Positions 21,670-32,795 of a stretch of 64,000 nucleotides of DNA are shown piece by piece. The position numbers and the translations under genes were made by a program. Each line of letters starts with the position of its first letter. Positions within the stretch are counted from its first letter, which is position 1. Origin of the DNA: Gracilaria gracilis (Eukaryota; Rhodophyta; Florideophyceae; Gracilariales; Gracilariaceae). The DNA lies in contig JARGSG010000028.1 in the NCBI GenBank assembly GCA_030374805.1, forward strand, positions 1 to 64,000. The letters run 5' to 3'. The notes under the pieces were generated by a model, which ran no database searches, was not told where the DNA came from, and saw nothing but the letters and a program-made list of their open reading frames with translations.

Positions 21670-21729
21670 AGGGCTGACCATTAGTGGATGAGTAGACATA
21701 CTGGTTTGCGCAAGAGTATCTGTCTTCAG

Positions 21730-23465
21730 CTAGTCGCTGGGAGAAAAAGTACATTTGCCCATACTTCCCCCAATCCTTGGGTGCCACGTTCTAAGTAGTC
21801 TGCTTCCCCTTTTCCCTTGAATCTGTCTCAATTCGGTTGGATCGGAACTCTTCTTTCTGATAACAGGCTTGTGTATTGTGAAGCCTAATCCAACGTCACA
21901 ACGAACAGCTGCCTTTCCAGTACTATCTTTCCCAATCCCGTAACAATCTTTTCCTCCCTTTAAGATTGGTACATTTCCCCTAATAATATCTTCAGTTAGT
22001 TCTTTAGAAGCGTCCGTTGGCACTAGAAAGTTCAGCCATGGGAAACTGACATGTCCACCGCTAAGCTTGAACGTCCATCGATCCATAACATCTTCAAAAT
22101 TCTTCGGGGAAAATGCTCCGCTGGAAGGGATGCCAGCTATAAACTCATCCATATCGTAGCTCGCAGACCACTGGTGATAGGATGAACGTTAGTTAAACAC
22201 TGACAGAAAAGCCTCACGTAACAAAAGAGGAAACTCATAGTCTTCTTGCTTACATTAAAGAAAGGAGACAGCATTGCATACGTGAAGAAAGTTGCGTGAT
22301 ATTGTCCATAGCGGTGTGATGAACGGCTTGGGTCGTGCGCCTCTGTGCCTGTGGCATCACTTCCGAGTCGTCCATACGGGACCAGGATCAACTTCTGCCA
22401 CACTGAACGATCAAGTTTAAGCTCCTCGAACACTCCTTCAACCACTGCCCGTACGTTTTCTAACAGCTGATAATTACGTTGCCGCATAACATAGTGGCAT
22501 TCATCATTGCCCCTACAGACAAGCTCTCGATCGGAGTAGGAGTTGTTCACCACGATGGACATCGCAACAGCCTCAAATCGTAGAGGGCCTTGAAGGGCCC
22601 TTGCGGCGAAATGGGCCACTTCGCGGTAGTGCTTAGGATTTGTTTTCTTCTTCCCGTACAGCGCGCTTCCGGAAACTAGGAGCGCTCCGCTCGCATGACG
22701 CGCTCCTTTATAACACTGAGGCTCCCGTCGTAGCTTCGTGATCGCCGGATACACTGAATGAGATCCCCATCCTGTCACACATCTGAGATCAAAAGCAGGG
22801 TCAAATCGTTCTGCGACACCATCAAATCGTTTCAAGGGCAGAAGGAGAGACAAAATTGTGCCATCTTCATTCGCAAGCATATAAATTTGGTGTATGAACT
22901 GGAGTGGGGTCAAATCAGAGTTTTCGTCTGTAGGTCTAATCGATACCGCAACTTGCCATTCGCTTACTTGATGCCCTCGTTTTGTTTTCTTCCCCGGCTT
23001 GTACTTGCCGCGAATAAGAAACGGGTCAACGCGAGTGACAAAGTCGACGTGAGCTCGAAACGAGGAAGAAGATGTGTTTTGCAAAAGTAATTGCGCCGCG
23101 GCATCTTCACGGGTGAGAGACACGGACAGGTGAACGCTCATGTACAGAATAATCCTTACGTATGGTACGGTAGGGTGAACATCTCGAAATTGTTTCATGG
23201 ACAGATAACGACGATCCACGACCGCTTCCCTTATCACCACAGACGGGAATGGAGGATCAGAATGCTCGGCTGTTGAGGAGGTAAACGTACCGGAACATGA
23301 AGCTCTTGGGGCCCATATCGTGACAGATGAAGGGGCTTTTGGAACGATTCTATGTTGTTGCGGAGGGGATTGAATCGGAGCGTCAAGTTGTGTAAATTCG
23401 ACTACAAGGAAAGACATGGACAAAATGAAAACAGCGGCAAACACAAATATGAACGGAGATGGCAT
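21730..23465 (-). CDS. Signal-anchored lumenal or secreted protein, unknown family, two exons
   Basis: I do not recognise this gene. Exon 1 (23465-22254) and exon 2 (22170-21730) are joined across an 83-nt intron with GTAAGC donor and CACCAG acceptor in phase 0, giving 550 residues. The N-terminus (FIFVFAAVFILSMSFLVVEF) is one hydrophobic helix right after four residues: a signal anchor or signal peptide. The rest is polar, with several cysteines and N-glycosylation sequons (QNTS, NNSYS), so it faces the ER/Golgi lumen or cell surface. The splice junction itself makes a further sequon, N-WS. There is no kinase, glycosyltransferase DxD or sulfotransferase loop that I can identify. Without splicing the exon-1 frame would run on into a short intron-coded tail. 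Confidence 0.6.
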
Positions 23466-23915
23466 CTTCAGATGGTACTTCTTCTGAAGGTGACGTAGTG
23501 CGTTGAGTTGATGTCTCGCCGTGATTAGAAAATGTGGAGCTCGGTCGGTGTATAGAAATCAATGCTTCATGTCAAGCATAGGGAGTGCGAAACGGCGGAG
23601 CCACAACTTTGGGCGGCGAAGCCTGCGAAACAGTTGGGCAAGGATCTCGTCGTCGGTATAAATGAATGGATAGACAAAGCGTTGCCAGAAGGGCCGACGT
23701 CTCGAGCAATGCGAGGAGCTATTGTGCTGACCAGGCTAGATATTGGCTCGGAAGCCCACAAGTTGTGCTGCATCCTCTCGATGGATATCTGGAGCATTCA
23801 TTAATCTACCCTTGTCCCAGCACCTTGCTGGCTGAGAAGAAACAGGCAGAAAAACTGAAAACTCAGCAAATGTCCGGTTTGACACCTGAAACAGAATCTT
23901 TCGTTTACTGGTCCT
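23466..23915. other. Intergenic between the lumenal protein gene and piggyBac
   Basis: 450 bp upstream of the minus-strand gene. Two overlapping plus-strand frames of 80-90 codons show no recognisable domain. Confidence 0.45.
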
Positions 23916-23934
23916 CTAGTGTCTATTTGACAAC

Positions 23935-23972
23935 TGACCTCATATGAGGTCAAATGACCTCATATGAGGTCA
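23935..23972. repeat. Left subterminal palindrome pair
   Basis: Two copies of the 18-bp perfect palindrome TGACCTCATATGAGGTCA, separated by 2 bp (AA). The same pair sits at the other end, so they are likely transposase binding sites. Confidence 0.92.
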
Positions 23973-24143
23973 GTTTTTACTCACATAAATTTTAAGTAAA
24001 AGTTTTCACTTTTTAAAAAAAAAACACTTCGTCCTCACCTCCGTCGTCCTCCCTTTGATGGCGTTAACCAAAGTCGCCCATGACATGTACACAGCAACCA
24101 AGCTGGAGCATTTTTTCACAAACGTCAACACAATCTGTACACA

Positions 24144-26234
24144 ATGGCCCCGTCAACAGACCCTCGTCGTACCGTTGGTAACAAAGTCCACAGTCGTGCC
24201 CGCCTTGTAGTTTGTGAGTCGGAAAGCAAACGCTACTTTGGATCTCTTTGAAAGACGAAAACTTTTCCTGAAACAGTGACAAAAGTTGGCATTCGCCTCG
24301 TCAACGGCCGAAACTGTACATTTCTCACTATTCGGTTTGACCTCCCAAACCGCCAAAAAGAGTGTACTCTTCCTCTTTGCAGTGTAAAGGTTGGTGATGG
24401 TCTCCTTAACAGTCCACAAACTGATAATGTTGACACAGCAATTGTACCACCGTTACCGGCCCAAAATGTTGACAATCAGCCGAATGAAGGAGACCAAGTG
24501 CAAAATTTGCAGGAGGCGGATCCCGTTTCACAAGCACCCCTTTCCGACCAGTCAGTGACTGTGCATGATCGTGCGTGGAACACGGAGGCAATTTGTAGCC
24601 CTATCAATGGATGCATGCAATTGCAGCCGTGGAAGGTTATTGGCCCAGCCGGAGATTTTATCTCACCACGTCATTGCCCAAGTACGATGACATTCATTGA
24701 CTATTTTTTATGGATGTTCCCCATGGGACATCTGAAGACTATTGTGGAGAAGACGAACAAGAACTTGGAAAATGATGGTGCCTCTTCGACGAGTGGTGGA
24801 GAGCTTTTAAGGTTCTTTGGCGTGATGGTTTTAATAAGCAGGCTGGAGTTTTCCAATAGAAGAGATCTTTGGGGTTCAAAACCAGCATCCAGGTTTATGT
24901 CTCAGCCTGTGATTGGTGAAGCAATGTCACGAAATAGGTTTGAAACTCTAAGGCGTTGTATTTGTTTCAGTGGTAACGCTGCTCAAGAGGATTATGGCAC
25001 GGCTCGCTGGAATTTAGTCACTGATTTCGTGAAAGCCATCAATGATCACCGCCGTTCTTTCGTGACACCTTCACATGCTTTATGCGTTGATGAGAGTATG
25101 TCACGCTGGTATGGGCTGGGGGGAGACTGGATTGATGTGGGGCTCCCACATTATACCGCGCTGGATCGAAAACCAGAAAACGGGTTGGAAATGAAAACCG
25201 TTTGCTGCGGAAGAAGTGGTATCATGCTAAATATTGAGCTCAATATGGGATCTGAAGCCCCTGATCAGGATTTTGATACAGAACATACTCATGGAACTGC
25301 TATTTTACTTCGATTAGTCCAGCCATGGTTTGGGTCTGGACGCCATGTCTGTGCAGATTCTTTTTTTGCATCTGTGAAAACAGCTAATGCTCTTTTGGAA
25401 AAAGGACTGCGCTTTACTGGGGTTATCAAGAATGCAACACGTCAATTTCCTATGAAGCATTTATCAGAGAAGACCTTAGAGAATCGTGGAGATTTTGTTT
25501 CAATGGTTTCGAAGGGGAACGGTTTGAATACTGATCTAATGGCGGTAATGTGGGTCGATAGGGAACGAAGGTACTTTATATCAACATGCAACACGGTGAA
25601 CCCTGGAAACCCAATAATGCGAAAAAGATGGAGACGACAAGGAAATGTTTCGAGGAAAGTTGAACTTGAAGTACCGATACCAGAGGTTTGTGAGCAATAC
25701 TATAAAACGTGTTCAATGATTGACAGACACAACAGATGCCGCCAAGATGAATTAAAACTGGAGAAGAAAATCGAGGTCAAGGATTGGTCGTTCCGTGTGA
25801 ATTCATCTTTATTATCCATTTGTATGGTTGATGCGTGGATGCTTTACAAAGCTGGTAATGGTATGCGAAAGTTATTATCTCCATATAACTTCTATTCAAA
25901 GCTGGCTGACGAGCTTATCACTAATACGTGGGACCGGACCGCTTTCATGACTCGAGATGAAGAACATATGGAAATAGAAGATGATATTCCGAAACCTGCA
26001 GGAACTGGTGTGCATCTTATGCAGACTAATCGCAAGAGAAAAACTAAGGATGGAATGATTACGAAGTCTTCATATCAAGGACGATGCAAAGTGTGCAAAG
26101 GGAATATGAAGTCTAAGTTTTTATGTTCTGAATGCTATATATCTTTGAAATCTGAAGTGTATTTATGTCACACTGGTACAGGAAGGGACTGCTTTAAGAA
26201 CCACATTGAGTTACGTCACGGTGTTAAAAAGTAA
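24144..26234 (+). CDS. piggyBac transposase (DDE_Tnp_1_7), probable two exons
   Basis: Spliced model 24144-24213 and 24277-26234 gives 675 residues. The 63-nt intron has GTGAGT and AACAG ends. Without it the downstream frame has no ATG until about 110 codons in. The core shows CVDESMSRW (Asp295), VCADSFFAS (Asp384) and CSMIDRHNR (Asp506), the three catalytic aspartates of piggyBac, together with GELLRFFGVMV, RFETLRRCICF and the insertion-domain Trp-rich segment. The C-terminal 45 residues form a cysteine-rich zinc region (CKVCKGN, CSECY, C-H ends), the family's DNA-end binding module. Every family landmark is present, so activity is possible. It resembles the PGBD4-like group in layout. Confidence 0.88.
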
Positions 26235-26529
26235 TTGAAGCACATCTGTTGTCAACAACAACGTCAACATAGAAGTAAACAAGCGCTGATATTGAATAAA
26301 AACACATAAAGAATCACATTATCAACAAGTGTTCATTTGCCTTAAGCCCCCTACTAATTCAATCCGCGTTATTGAACATGCTAGATAATGTTTACACTCT
26401 GACGAAACTGCCCCTTTAACAGATGTCACCTTGTTCTGTCTGTTGTTCAAGAGGGTGTTGAAAACGTTCTTAGTGTAAACATATTACTAGAACTAGTCGA
26501 GCTCCATAAGGAGTTTTCGAGTTTTAATA

Positions 26530-26600
26530 AACTCAGCGAGGTTTGAACTCACGTTTAATTTGCCCACATAGGATATCTTATCCACTGAGCTGTGATTACT
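26530..26600 (-). mobile_element. tRNA-like Pol III promoter sequence, possible SINE head
   Basis: On the minus strand CAGCTCAGTGG (26582-26592) matches the tRNA A box at 10 of 11 positions. GTTCAAACC (26540-26548) matches the B box GWTCRANNC exactly, 33 nt downstream. A five-pair T arm GTGAG/CTCGC closes a normal seven-base loop. The D and anticodon stems do not pair well and the acceptor stem is poor, so this is not a working tRNA. It lies inside the piggyBac element between the transposase stop and the right end. A tRNA-derived SINE inserted there, or part of the element itself, are both possible. Confidence 0.4.
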
Positions 26601-26727
26601 GGCCGTTTTGCCCTACAGACTACTACTTAAACGACTGTTCAAGGACTTTTCAAATTTTGAAATTTGAAAAGTCCGCATTATAGGTCCGGAATGTAATTTT
26701 TTGGTTTATTTTACTCTCTCAACGGGC

Positions 26728-26766
26728 TGACCTCATATGAGGTCATTTTGACCTCATATGAGGTCA
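26728..26766. repeat. Right subterminal palindrome pair
   Basis: Two copies of TGACCTCATATGAGGTCA at 26728-26745 and 26749-26766, separated by 3 bp (TTT), mirroring the left pair. Confidence 0.92.
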
Positions 26767-26878
26767 ACGCGTTGGTCCGATAGACACTAGAAAGAGATGT
26801 TTGGAGGTCTAATAGATCTCCCCGTATCCACAAAATAAAGAGAGAGGTATGGTCACCATAGTGAAGGGTCGGGAGGGC

Positions 26879-27098
26879 GGGAAAGAGAGAGGCATGGCGG
26901 GAGGGCACCGATCGCACCGTCGGCCTCGGCGCGTTATCATTTGGGGTCAGTCCAACAACGGCGCGTTGTGCGCTCAATATACCCTAAGCGTTACAACGCA
27001 CCCGTACGCGTCGACAGTGCGGGCCGTCCCCGCCACGCTCGCTATCTACTTCGATTCAAGTTTCATCCGCATAATCTGAAGTCTACACCAGACGAAAC
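26879..27098. repeat. DIRS-like element, left direct repeat
   Basis: About 220 bp in the same orientation as 31469-31687, differing at only about ten positions. Starts GGAAAGAGAGA and ends CTACACCAGACGAAAC. With tyrosine recombinase elements such direct repeats are the sites for circle formation and integration. Confidence 0.9.
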
Positions 27099-29549
27099 AC
27101 CGTAATCACTGTCGGAGCGTAGCGACGCCTCGTCAGCGCGAGGTGGAAACGGGTCTGTCTCCAGTAGCTGTAGCATTGGCAGCGTAGGAGCCAGAGCCGA
27201 ATATCCAGACAGAATCTGCGGTAGAAACCAACGTGCGATCAAAGTAAACCTGAGCCATGTCAGCGCTGCGTGGTCCCCATCCAAAACGAGCAAGTCTAAC
27301 TTCCAGGGGAATTCCCAAGAGAACTTGCTCTGTGTGGGCTCCAATGCGTAGGCTGTGTGACGAATATTTGCCCCCAGCAGGGATTTGAATATTCACAGCA
27401 CAAAGTGACCGTTTCAGAGCGTCTGTTCAGGTGCGAGGTGTCCATTGTTGGGGCTCATCAGCCAGTGCAAATAGTCGCTTATGCGGTGGGCGTATTGTCA
27501 TCCATCGTTTCCATAGCGCTAGGGGGGAAGGTTCAACATTGGAAGTAAATCGCACAAGCGGAACAGTGCTTGCTGCCTTCCCTTTCACCACCAGGAGGCG
27601 GCATGTCAGGGCGTTTGAATGTAATTCGCAGTCCGCGAACTGCATAGAACAGACGGAACTCTCCCTCAAACCATTAAAACTGTAGGCAAAGAGACACATA
27701 GCAGTGTCACGTACCGTTCTGAGAACTGTGGAAGTCATGCCAAGTTGCCAAATCTGGCGCATCTGCGCTGCACTCAGCCCACAACGCACAGTTGGTTGTG
27801 GGTGAGTAGCTTCTTCCCATCGACGGTGCGCTAGAAGCAAATGCGAAATGAAAGGGAACGGCGGTACCTCGCTGCCTAAAGCTGCAAGATGACGTTGTCG
27901 TATTGCAGAAAGATACTGCGGCAGAGAGGAGCTACCAATGTTACGACGACCAGCTTCTCGTTCTTCAGTCACCCATCCAATAATAGGAGCCAAGTGAGCT
28001 TCAGTAACGGGAAGAGGGTTGCGATTGTCCGATTGACAGAAAGCAGTGTAAGTGCGCCATTGGGTATCACGGGATCTGCTTGTACGCGGAGCCCAACCTT
28101 GCTCCGCTAGCAATCGGGCAGAGCGGTGCATAGCAGCGCTGGAAGCCGCGCTTTCTCTAAGGCGACCAGCAGCCAGCATCTGCATAGTTAGAGATTGATT
28201 TCCAGTAGGAGCACGCGCCAGCGAGAATTGAGGCTCCTCTGGGCGTCCCAAACGTGGTCTGGTGGCGTTGACAATTCTTCGACTGTTGAGGCCATCCGAA
28301 GTGCGGTCCAGTACCACGGCTGCCGTTTCCATTTGGGTATCAGCAGTAGGGCCGGTGATCCTGTCCGGCGCAACTTCATCAGTGTCGGCGTGATTAAATC
28401 CTTGGGTGGACACAGAAGACGAACTTCGTTGGGGTCCCAAACTGCCTCTAACTCCGCCCATGATTGCCTGCGGAGAAACACGGGATGCTCTCCGAGCGGT
28501 CTGTATGGGAATGCGTCTCGAGCTGCGCCCATACCAGCCTGCACGGAACGCCGCAGCTGCCGCCTGATCCGGAGGTCTCCGCGGGGGAATCGCCGCGAGA
28601 GAGCGTCTGCAAACTTGTTTGCTACCGAAGGAAGCCAGTCAGAACGAATGTATAGATTTCTTGCGTCGAGAACCCGTTTAAAACGACGTAACTCCCTCAT
28701 CATTGGCCTGCTGGCGGACACAAACGCGTTTGTGATATAAACTACAGCTTGGTTGTCGAGATGGCACAAAATATCCTTTCGTTTGAGTGTTTGTAGCTTC
28801 CTCCCAAGTTTGCCCATCAATAACAGACGAACTGCCTTCAGTTCGCGGTAGGTAATAGTGCGAGCACGGTCGCGCCAGTTCCAGATGCCCTGGGCGGCCC
28901 ACTGCCCAGGGCGACCAGCGCCCATGTCCTGGAGGTGTAATGTTCCACCATAACCCACGTCCGCCGCATCTGAATGGATTGGAGCCGTAGGAGGAGGTGG
29001 ATGTATTGAACGGCCTTCCAGGTCCCTGCCAGATAGTTTCTTCCAGGTTCTGAGATCGCGTACACTCTGATGGCTGAATCTCCAGCGTCCACGCGAATCG
29101 CGTACTCGGTTTGCAGCCATGTCCCAATACAAGGACCTTGTATAAAATCGAGCCCACGGCATAGCCAGGGTAAGCGACACACAAACTCCACAGATATGCG
29201 CCAAAGCGCGCGTAAAAACCCAACGACGATTGCAGCGAACCTGCTTCAGCAGGGTCGCTGCCAAATTCTGCACTTTGCCTATCTTGTGAGGTGCGACCTT
29301 GAACTGCATGGAACGGCTGTCGATCTCCACTCCAAGGTGTGTCAGAACTTGTGTTCCTTTCCAATTCCCCTTGCGAGGATGTCGTTTCAAACCCAGTGTC
29401 TCCAACAGACTGTCGATCATCACGGCAGCCAGAGCACAGTGGTTCTTCGTGGCCACGACTCCAATTGGTGATGGGGCAAAAAGAAAATCGTCTAGATGAG
29501 CCAAGACGCGTATTACCAGGCGTCGGACGAATGTTAGGAACACAGTCAT

Positions 29550-30092
29550 TGTAGTATAGTGGGCCCAGGTTGGGGCTCTGTATATCCGATTGGCCGTTCA
29601 CGTACGGAGGGGTAGTGCACGGTTGGCCGGTGCAGTGGCACCGCCACGTGTACAAGTTGGTGATCGAGTGCCGAACGGGTTGGCCAAACGTACAAGTTGG
29701 CTTCGTGTACGGACTTGGTAGTGACAGGGCAAATTAGACCGATCGTACAGTAGTTAGTAATGGGGCCCAGACCCGATATTTAGTTGTAGCTCGGATCTCC
29801 CGAGGCCCCAATCGTAAACGACAAGCATCTTCTGCCGAACGTCTTCTTCGCTAGTTTGCACTAATGATAGATCGCACGGCTACTCCTTTGTTGGGTTTCT
29901 CAGACCGTTCGTACCCTTTCGCACGTTCCTGTACGTGCCTGGTGATACCAATCGTCTACTCTCTTCTCGACCGCCCGGTGCTTCCGCCCCTTCTCTCCGC
30001 TCGGATTCATTACAGTCACAAGAATGTACGCTACCGTCGCTCCCGTCTCAAGACCGCTTCGGACTCTCTCCCTTTTTGTGCATTATACCACA
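29550..30092 (+). repeat. Solo LTR inserted in the DIRS-like element
   Basis: 543 bp beginning TGTAGTAT and ending ATACCACA (inverted match 7 of 8). It is flanked by the exact 5-bp duplication GTCAT at 29545-29549 and 30093-30097. It has no coding content. This is a solo LTR left by recombination of an LTR retrotransposon that entered the reverse transcriptase region of the older element. It is not the LTR of the chromovirus at the left end of the window. Orientation of the LTR is not certain. Confidence 0.85.
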
Positions 30093-31468
30093 GTCATAAA
30101 CTGTGTACACCATAGCGGTGACCGCCCCCATCCGAATGGGAGAGCAATTGACTGATAGTACCTTCCCGCATAGTGGAAGATAAACCAGTCGCGCATACAG
30201 GGAGCCAAGCGGAAGTGTCGGTATCTTTGCACCATGTCCATGGAGAAAAAGTGATCTTTTTTCTGAACGCAGCTGGCGAATTCTGGTAGCGACTCCATGC
30301 GTACTGTGCCTTTCATCCAATGTTTGGACTGTGAACTTGAAGTTCACAGCAAACCTTCCCTTCCGACCTTCTGCGGTCTCCTGCCACACTGTGAAGGCAG
30401 AATATATTACAGCACCATTTTCGAGGGCTACATTGGCATGCCGGGCAGACACCTCTTTGTATAACTCTTTCTGGCACCCGCGCTCTAAGTCGGCCTTTCC
30501 AAACGCCACATCTTCCGCAGTTTGCGGAATTGGTGGCATGTGCACTCCATTTCCCGGGGAAAAGGGCACAACAGGCCGTTCCGAGATACCCTAGGCGACT
30601 GCCCGACAGAGATACTCTGAACAGCCAAGGGCGCGCCAGTTCCTGACACGAAGCTGAGTTTCGCGCCATAACGGGCGTCCTGTTTTCCCAATAGTTACGT
30701 GCCGTCGGCAGCGCTACCTCTGTTTCCTCCAGCTTTGTTCTTTGCGTTGCTGGTTTTCAGAGTAGCAACTGCGTTCATTAGTTGCGTCATCATGTGGGAA
30801 TCTAACGTGTCCATTGCGTGCACCATGTTATTGGCGGCGGGCATGTCTAGTTGGCGTTCTAATCTTGGTATTATCATCTTCGCGGTAACCGGGTCATCAG
30901 CAGCTAATTTGTAGAACTCCGTTCGGAGCCCTAACGTTCTTAGGCCATAGCGAACAGCCAAAAGACCCCATACATCGTAGCGATCGGCGTTCTCCTTGCT
31001 GTCGGCTTTGATAGCATCCTGAAGTAGCCGTACTACTGCCTCGTGAAAGGCAAGCCAATACCCAGTGGCGTTTACATAATTAGCTTCATGGACTGCAACT
31101 GGTTTCATACTTGCTTGTCGTTCTAATGCAAGGCGTATGGGCCATTGGCGGTGCTCAAAGAAGCCACCTGAGAAGGCTGACACCGTAGGTCCGGGTTCGT
31201 AAGGGTACCGGGTAAGGCCAAACTCACGGTCATCGCGTCAGCGTCTCGCGATCTCGGCGTACGCTTTAAGCCATGCGGTGTCGATCACAGCTTCAGCCAA
31301 CGTTTTGCCCTTTGCCACTTTCTTGGACTTTTCAACAATCTCCTTAACCCTGAGAAGACTATTCTCGAAGTACTTACTCCTTGTAAGCAACAGACTCGTG
31401 TCTGTCTTGGTCGAACTCGTTTGACCAGTTTTGAAAGTGCCTACCGCCAAATCTGTCTGGGGACTCTC

Positions 31469-31687
31469 GGAAAGAGAGAAGCATGGCGGGAGGGCACCGA
31501 TCGCACCGTCGGCGTCGGCGCCTTTTCATTTGGGGTCAGTCCAACAACGGCGCGTTGTGCGCTCAATATACCCTAAGCGCCACAACGCACCCGTATGCGT
31601 CGACAGTGCGGGCCGTCCCCGCCACGCTCGCTATCTACTTCGATTCAAGTTTCATCCGCATAATCTGAAGTCTACACCAGACAAAAC
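31469..31687. repeat. DIRS-like element, right direct repeat
   Basis: Direct-repeat partner of 26879-27098. The match runs from GGAAAGAGAGAAG to CTACACCAGACAAAAC, after which the two sequences diverge completely. Confidence 0.9.
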
Positions 31688-32795
31688 TTCGTATGTTAGC
31701 TTGTGCTGAGGGCCAAGCTTGGGCCCTATTTCCTTATGCTTTCATCACGTGACGAATCCTCTCTCACGTTTCAGGGGGAAGTACAAGACGAAGCCAGGAT
31801 GGACCTTTTCGCACTCGGCATTTTCGACATCATTACGATGATTCGTACAATTGCAGACCGGGCGCTTTACGTAGACCATTACGTCCAAGTATGTCCGACA
31901 TTTCTTGTACAAGTAGAACGGTACCAAGAGGGTTGCACCTTCCTCTTCGGGGACGGCAAGAGCCTCTTGTCACTGGGTGGAAACGATGCTGTCACAGCTC
32001 CATGTGAGACTACGCAGGTTCTATGATACTAATCACGAACGTCATTGTGTTGTCGTCTGGCTCTGGGCGTAGGGACAAGCTGCTGATAAACGTTTCGCAA
32101 ATCTGGCAATAAGCGTTTGGGACACGCACGACGCTTGAACTGCGCGGTGGTATCAGCGCTCCTGGCTTGTTAACCACATGAAGTCACCTAACCGTCCTTG
32201 AACACTTTTTAAGGGCCTTTTCTGGGTCCTTTCTATCAGTCCGTATGTTGTCATTGCAGAATTGATCTGCCATGCAGTCGTCTACACCACCGGGGTTGGT
32301 TCAGTTATGTCGCGTGAATGACGTCAAGAACCAAGAACGTACCTTCGGTATGTATTCATCGAGTTCAGAGTTGTCTGCAGTTGTGAGTCACAACTTACGA
32401 CTGCTACACGTACCTTCGTAGATACCGTGTCACAGCTCGACCAGCGCTGCATTGCTGTAACTGGTTCTGCGTGGCCGTTAGTGATGAGGCTGCACGTGTA
32501 CTGTAGAGTGCGAGGTGGGATCGTAAGAAATGCGCCGGGAATGCCTCGCTGTTGGCCTTCGGCGTGGATTATGAAAAGATCAGATCTGCTCAAGTGATTC
32601 CGTCCTAAAAAGCCAAGGTACCAACCATAAGATACCAACTCAACTTCCGTCGCGTTCTATTGCGATTGTATCGCGAACCGCATTCGAAACAAGGCCTTCC
32701 GCAAAGCTCCATCAACCGGGGCGTTTCTCGCTTTTAGCAGTCTCCCATACTTTCACTTTCTTGCTGTCTTCCAGCGCAGTCGGTTTTCGTTCAAC
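31688..32795. other. Intergenic, upstream of eIF6
   Basis: 1.1 kb between the DIRS-like element and eIF6. Two frames of about 105 codons (31703-32026 plus, 32324-32638 minus) have no recognised domain. The right part should hold the eIF6 promoter. Confidence 0.45.

Larger units (their letters stand above)
18461..21729. other. Long gene-poor stretch with decayed mobile DNA
   Basis: 3.27 kb without a supportable host gene. It holds one perfect 34-bp tandem duplication and two fragments that look like LINE tails (listed separately). The remaining short open frames have no recognisable domains. Confidence 0.5.
23916..26790 (+). mobile_element. piggyBac-type DNA transposon flanked by CTAG
   Basis: The element runs from 23920 to 26786 (2867 bp). 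Both ends read TGTCTAT inward and lie next to CTAG (23916-23919 and 26787-26790). Inside each end sits a pair of the perfect 18-bp palindrome TGACCTCATATGAGGTCA, 15 bp from the left tip and 20 bp from the right tip. The single gene is a piggyBac transposase. Canonical piggyBac inserts at and duplicates TTAA; no flanking TTAA is seen here. CTAG, also a 4-bp palindrome, occupies that place. The frame is intact apart from a predicted intron, so the copy looks recent. Confidence 0.88.
26879..31687 (-). mobile_element. DIRS-like tyrosine-recombinase retroelement fossil
   Basis: Read on the minus strand the parts are: a gag-like region (about 31.45-30.7 kb), reverse transcriptase (about 30.57-29.3 kb, with the LDDFLF box near 29.5 kb), RNase H (about 29.2-28.6 kb) and a tyrosine recombinase (about 28.2-27.15 kb) with the NGLRES arginine box, HSLRIGAHT box and VYFDR tyrosine. 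RT plus tyrosine recombinase without integrase defines the DIRS order. Near-identical 220-bp direct repeats bound the element, as in PAT/Ngaro-type relatives. It is broken at several places and interrupted by a solo LTR. The repeats still match at roughly 95% or better, so decay is moderate. Confidence 0.82.

Noticed and set aside
26530-26600. Functional tRNA gene
   Set aside because: A and B boxes and the T arm fit, but the acceptor, D and anticodon stems do not pair, so I list it as a tRNA-derived sequence only.
29550-30092. Solo LTR as a copy of the chromovirus LTR at 6.66-7.63 kb
   Set aside because: Neither the ends nor the interior match by eye, so it belongs to a different LTR family.
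31703-32026. 107-codon plus-strand frame between the DIRS-like element and eIF6
   Set aside because: No family match, no sign of splicing to eIF6, and it begins within the divergent flank of the repeat.
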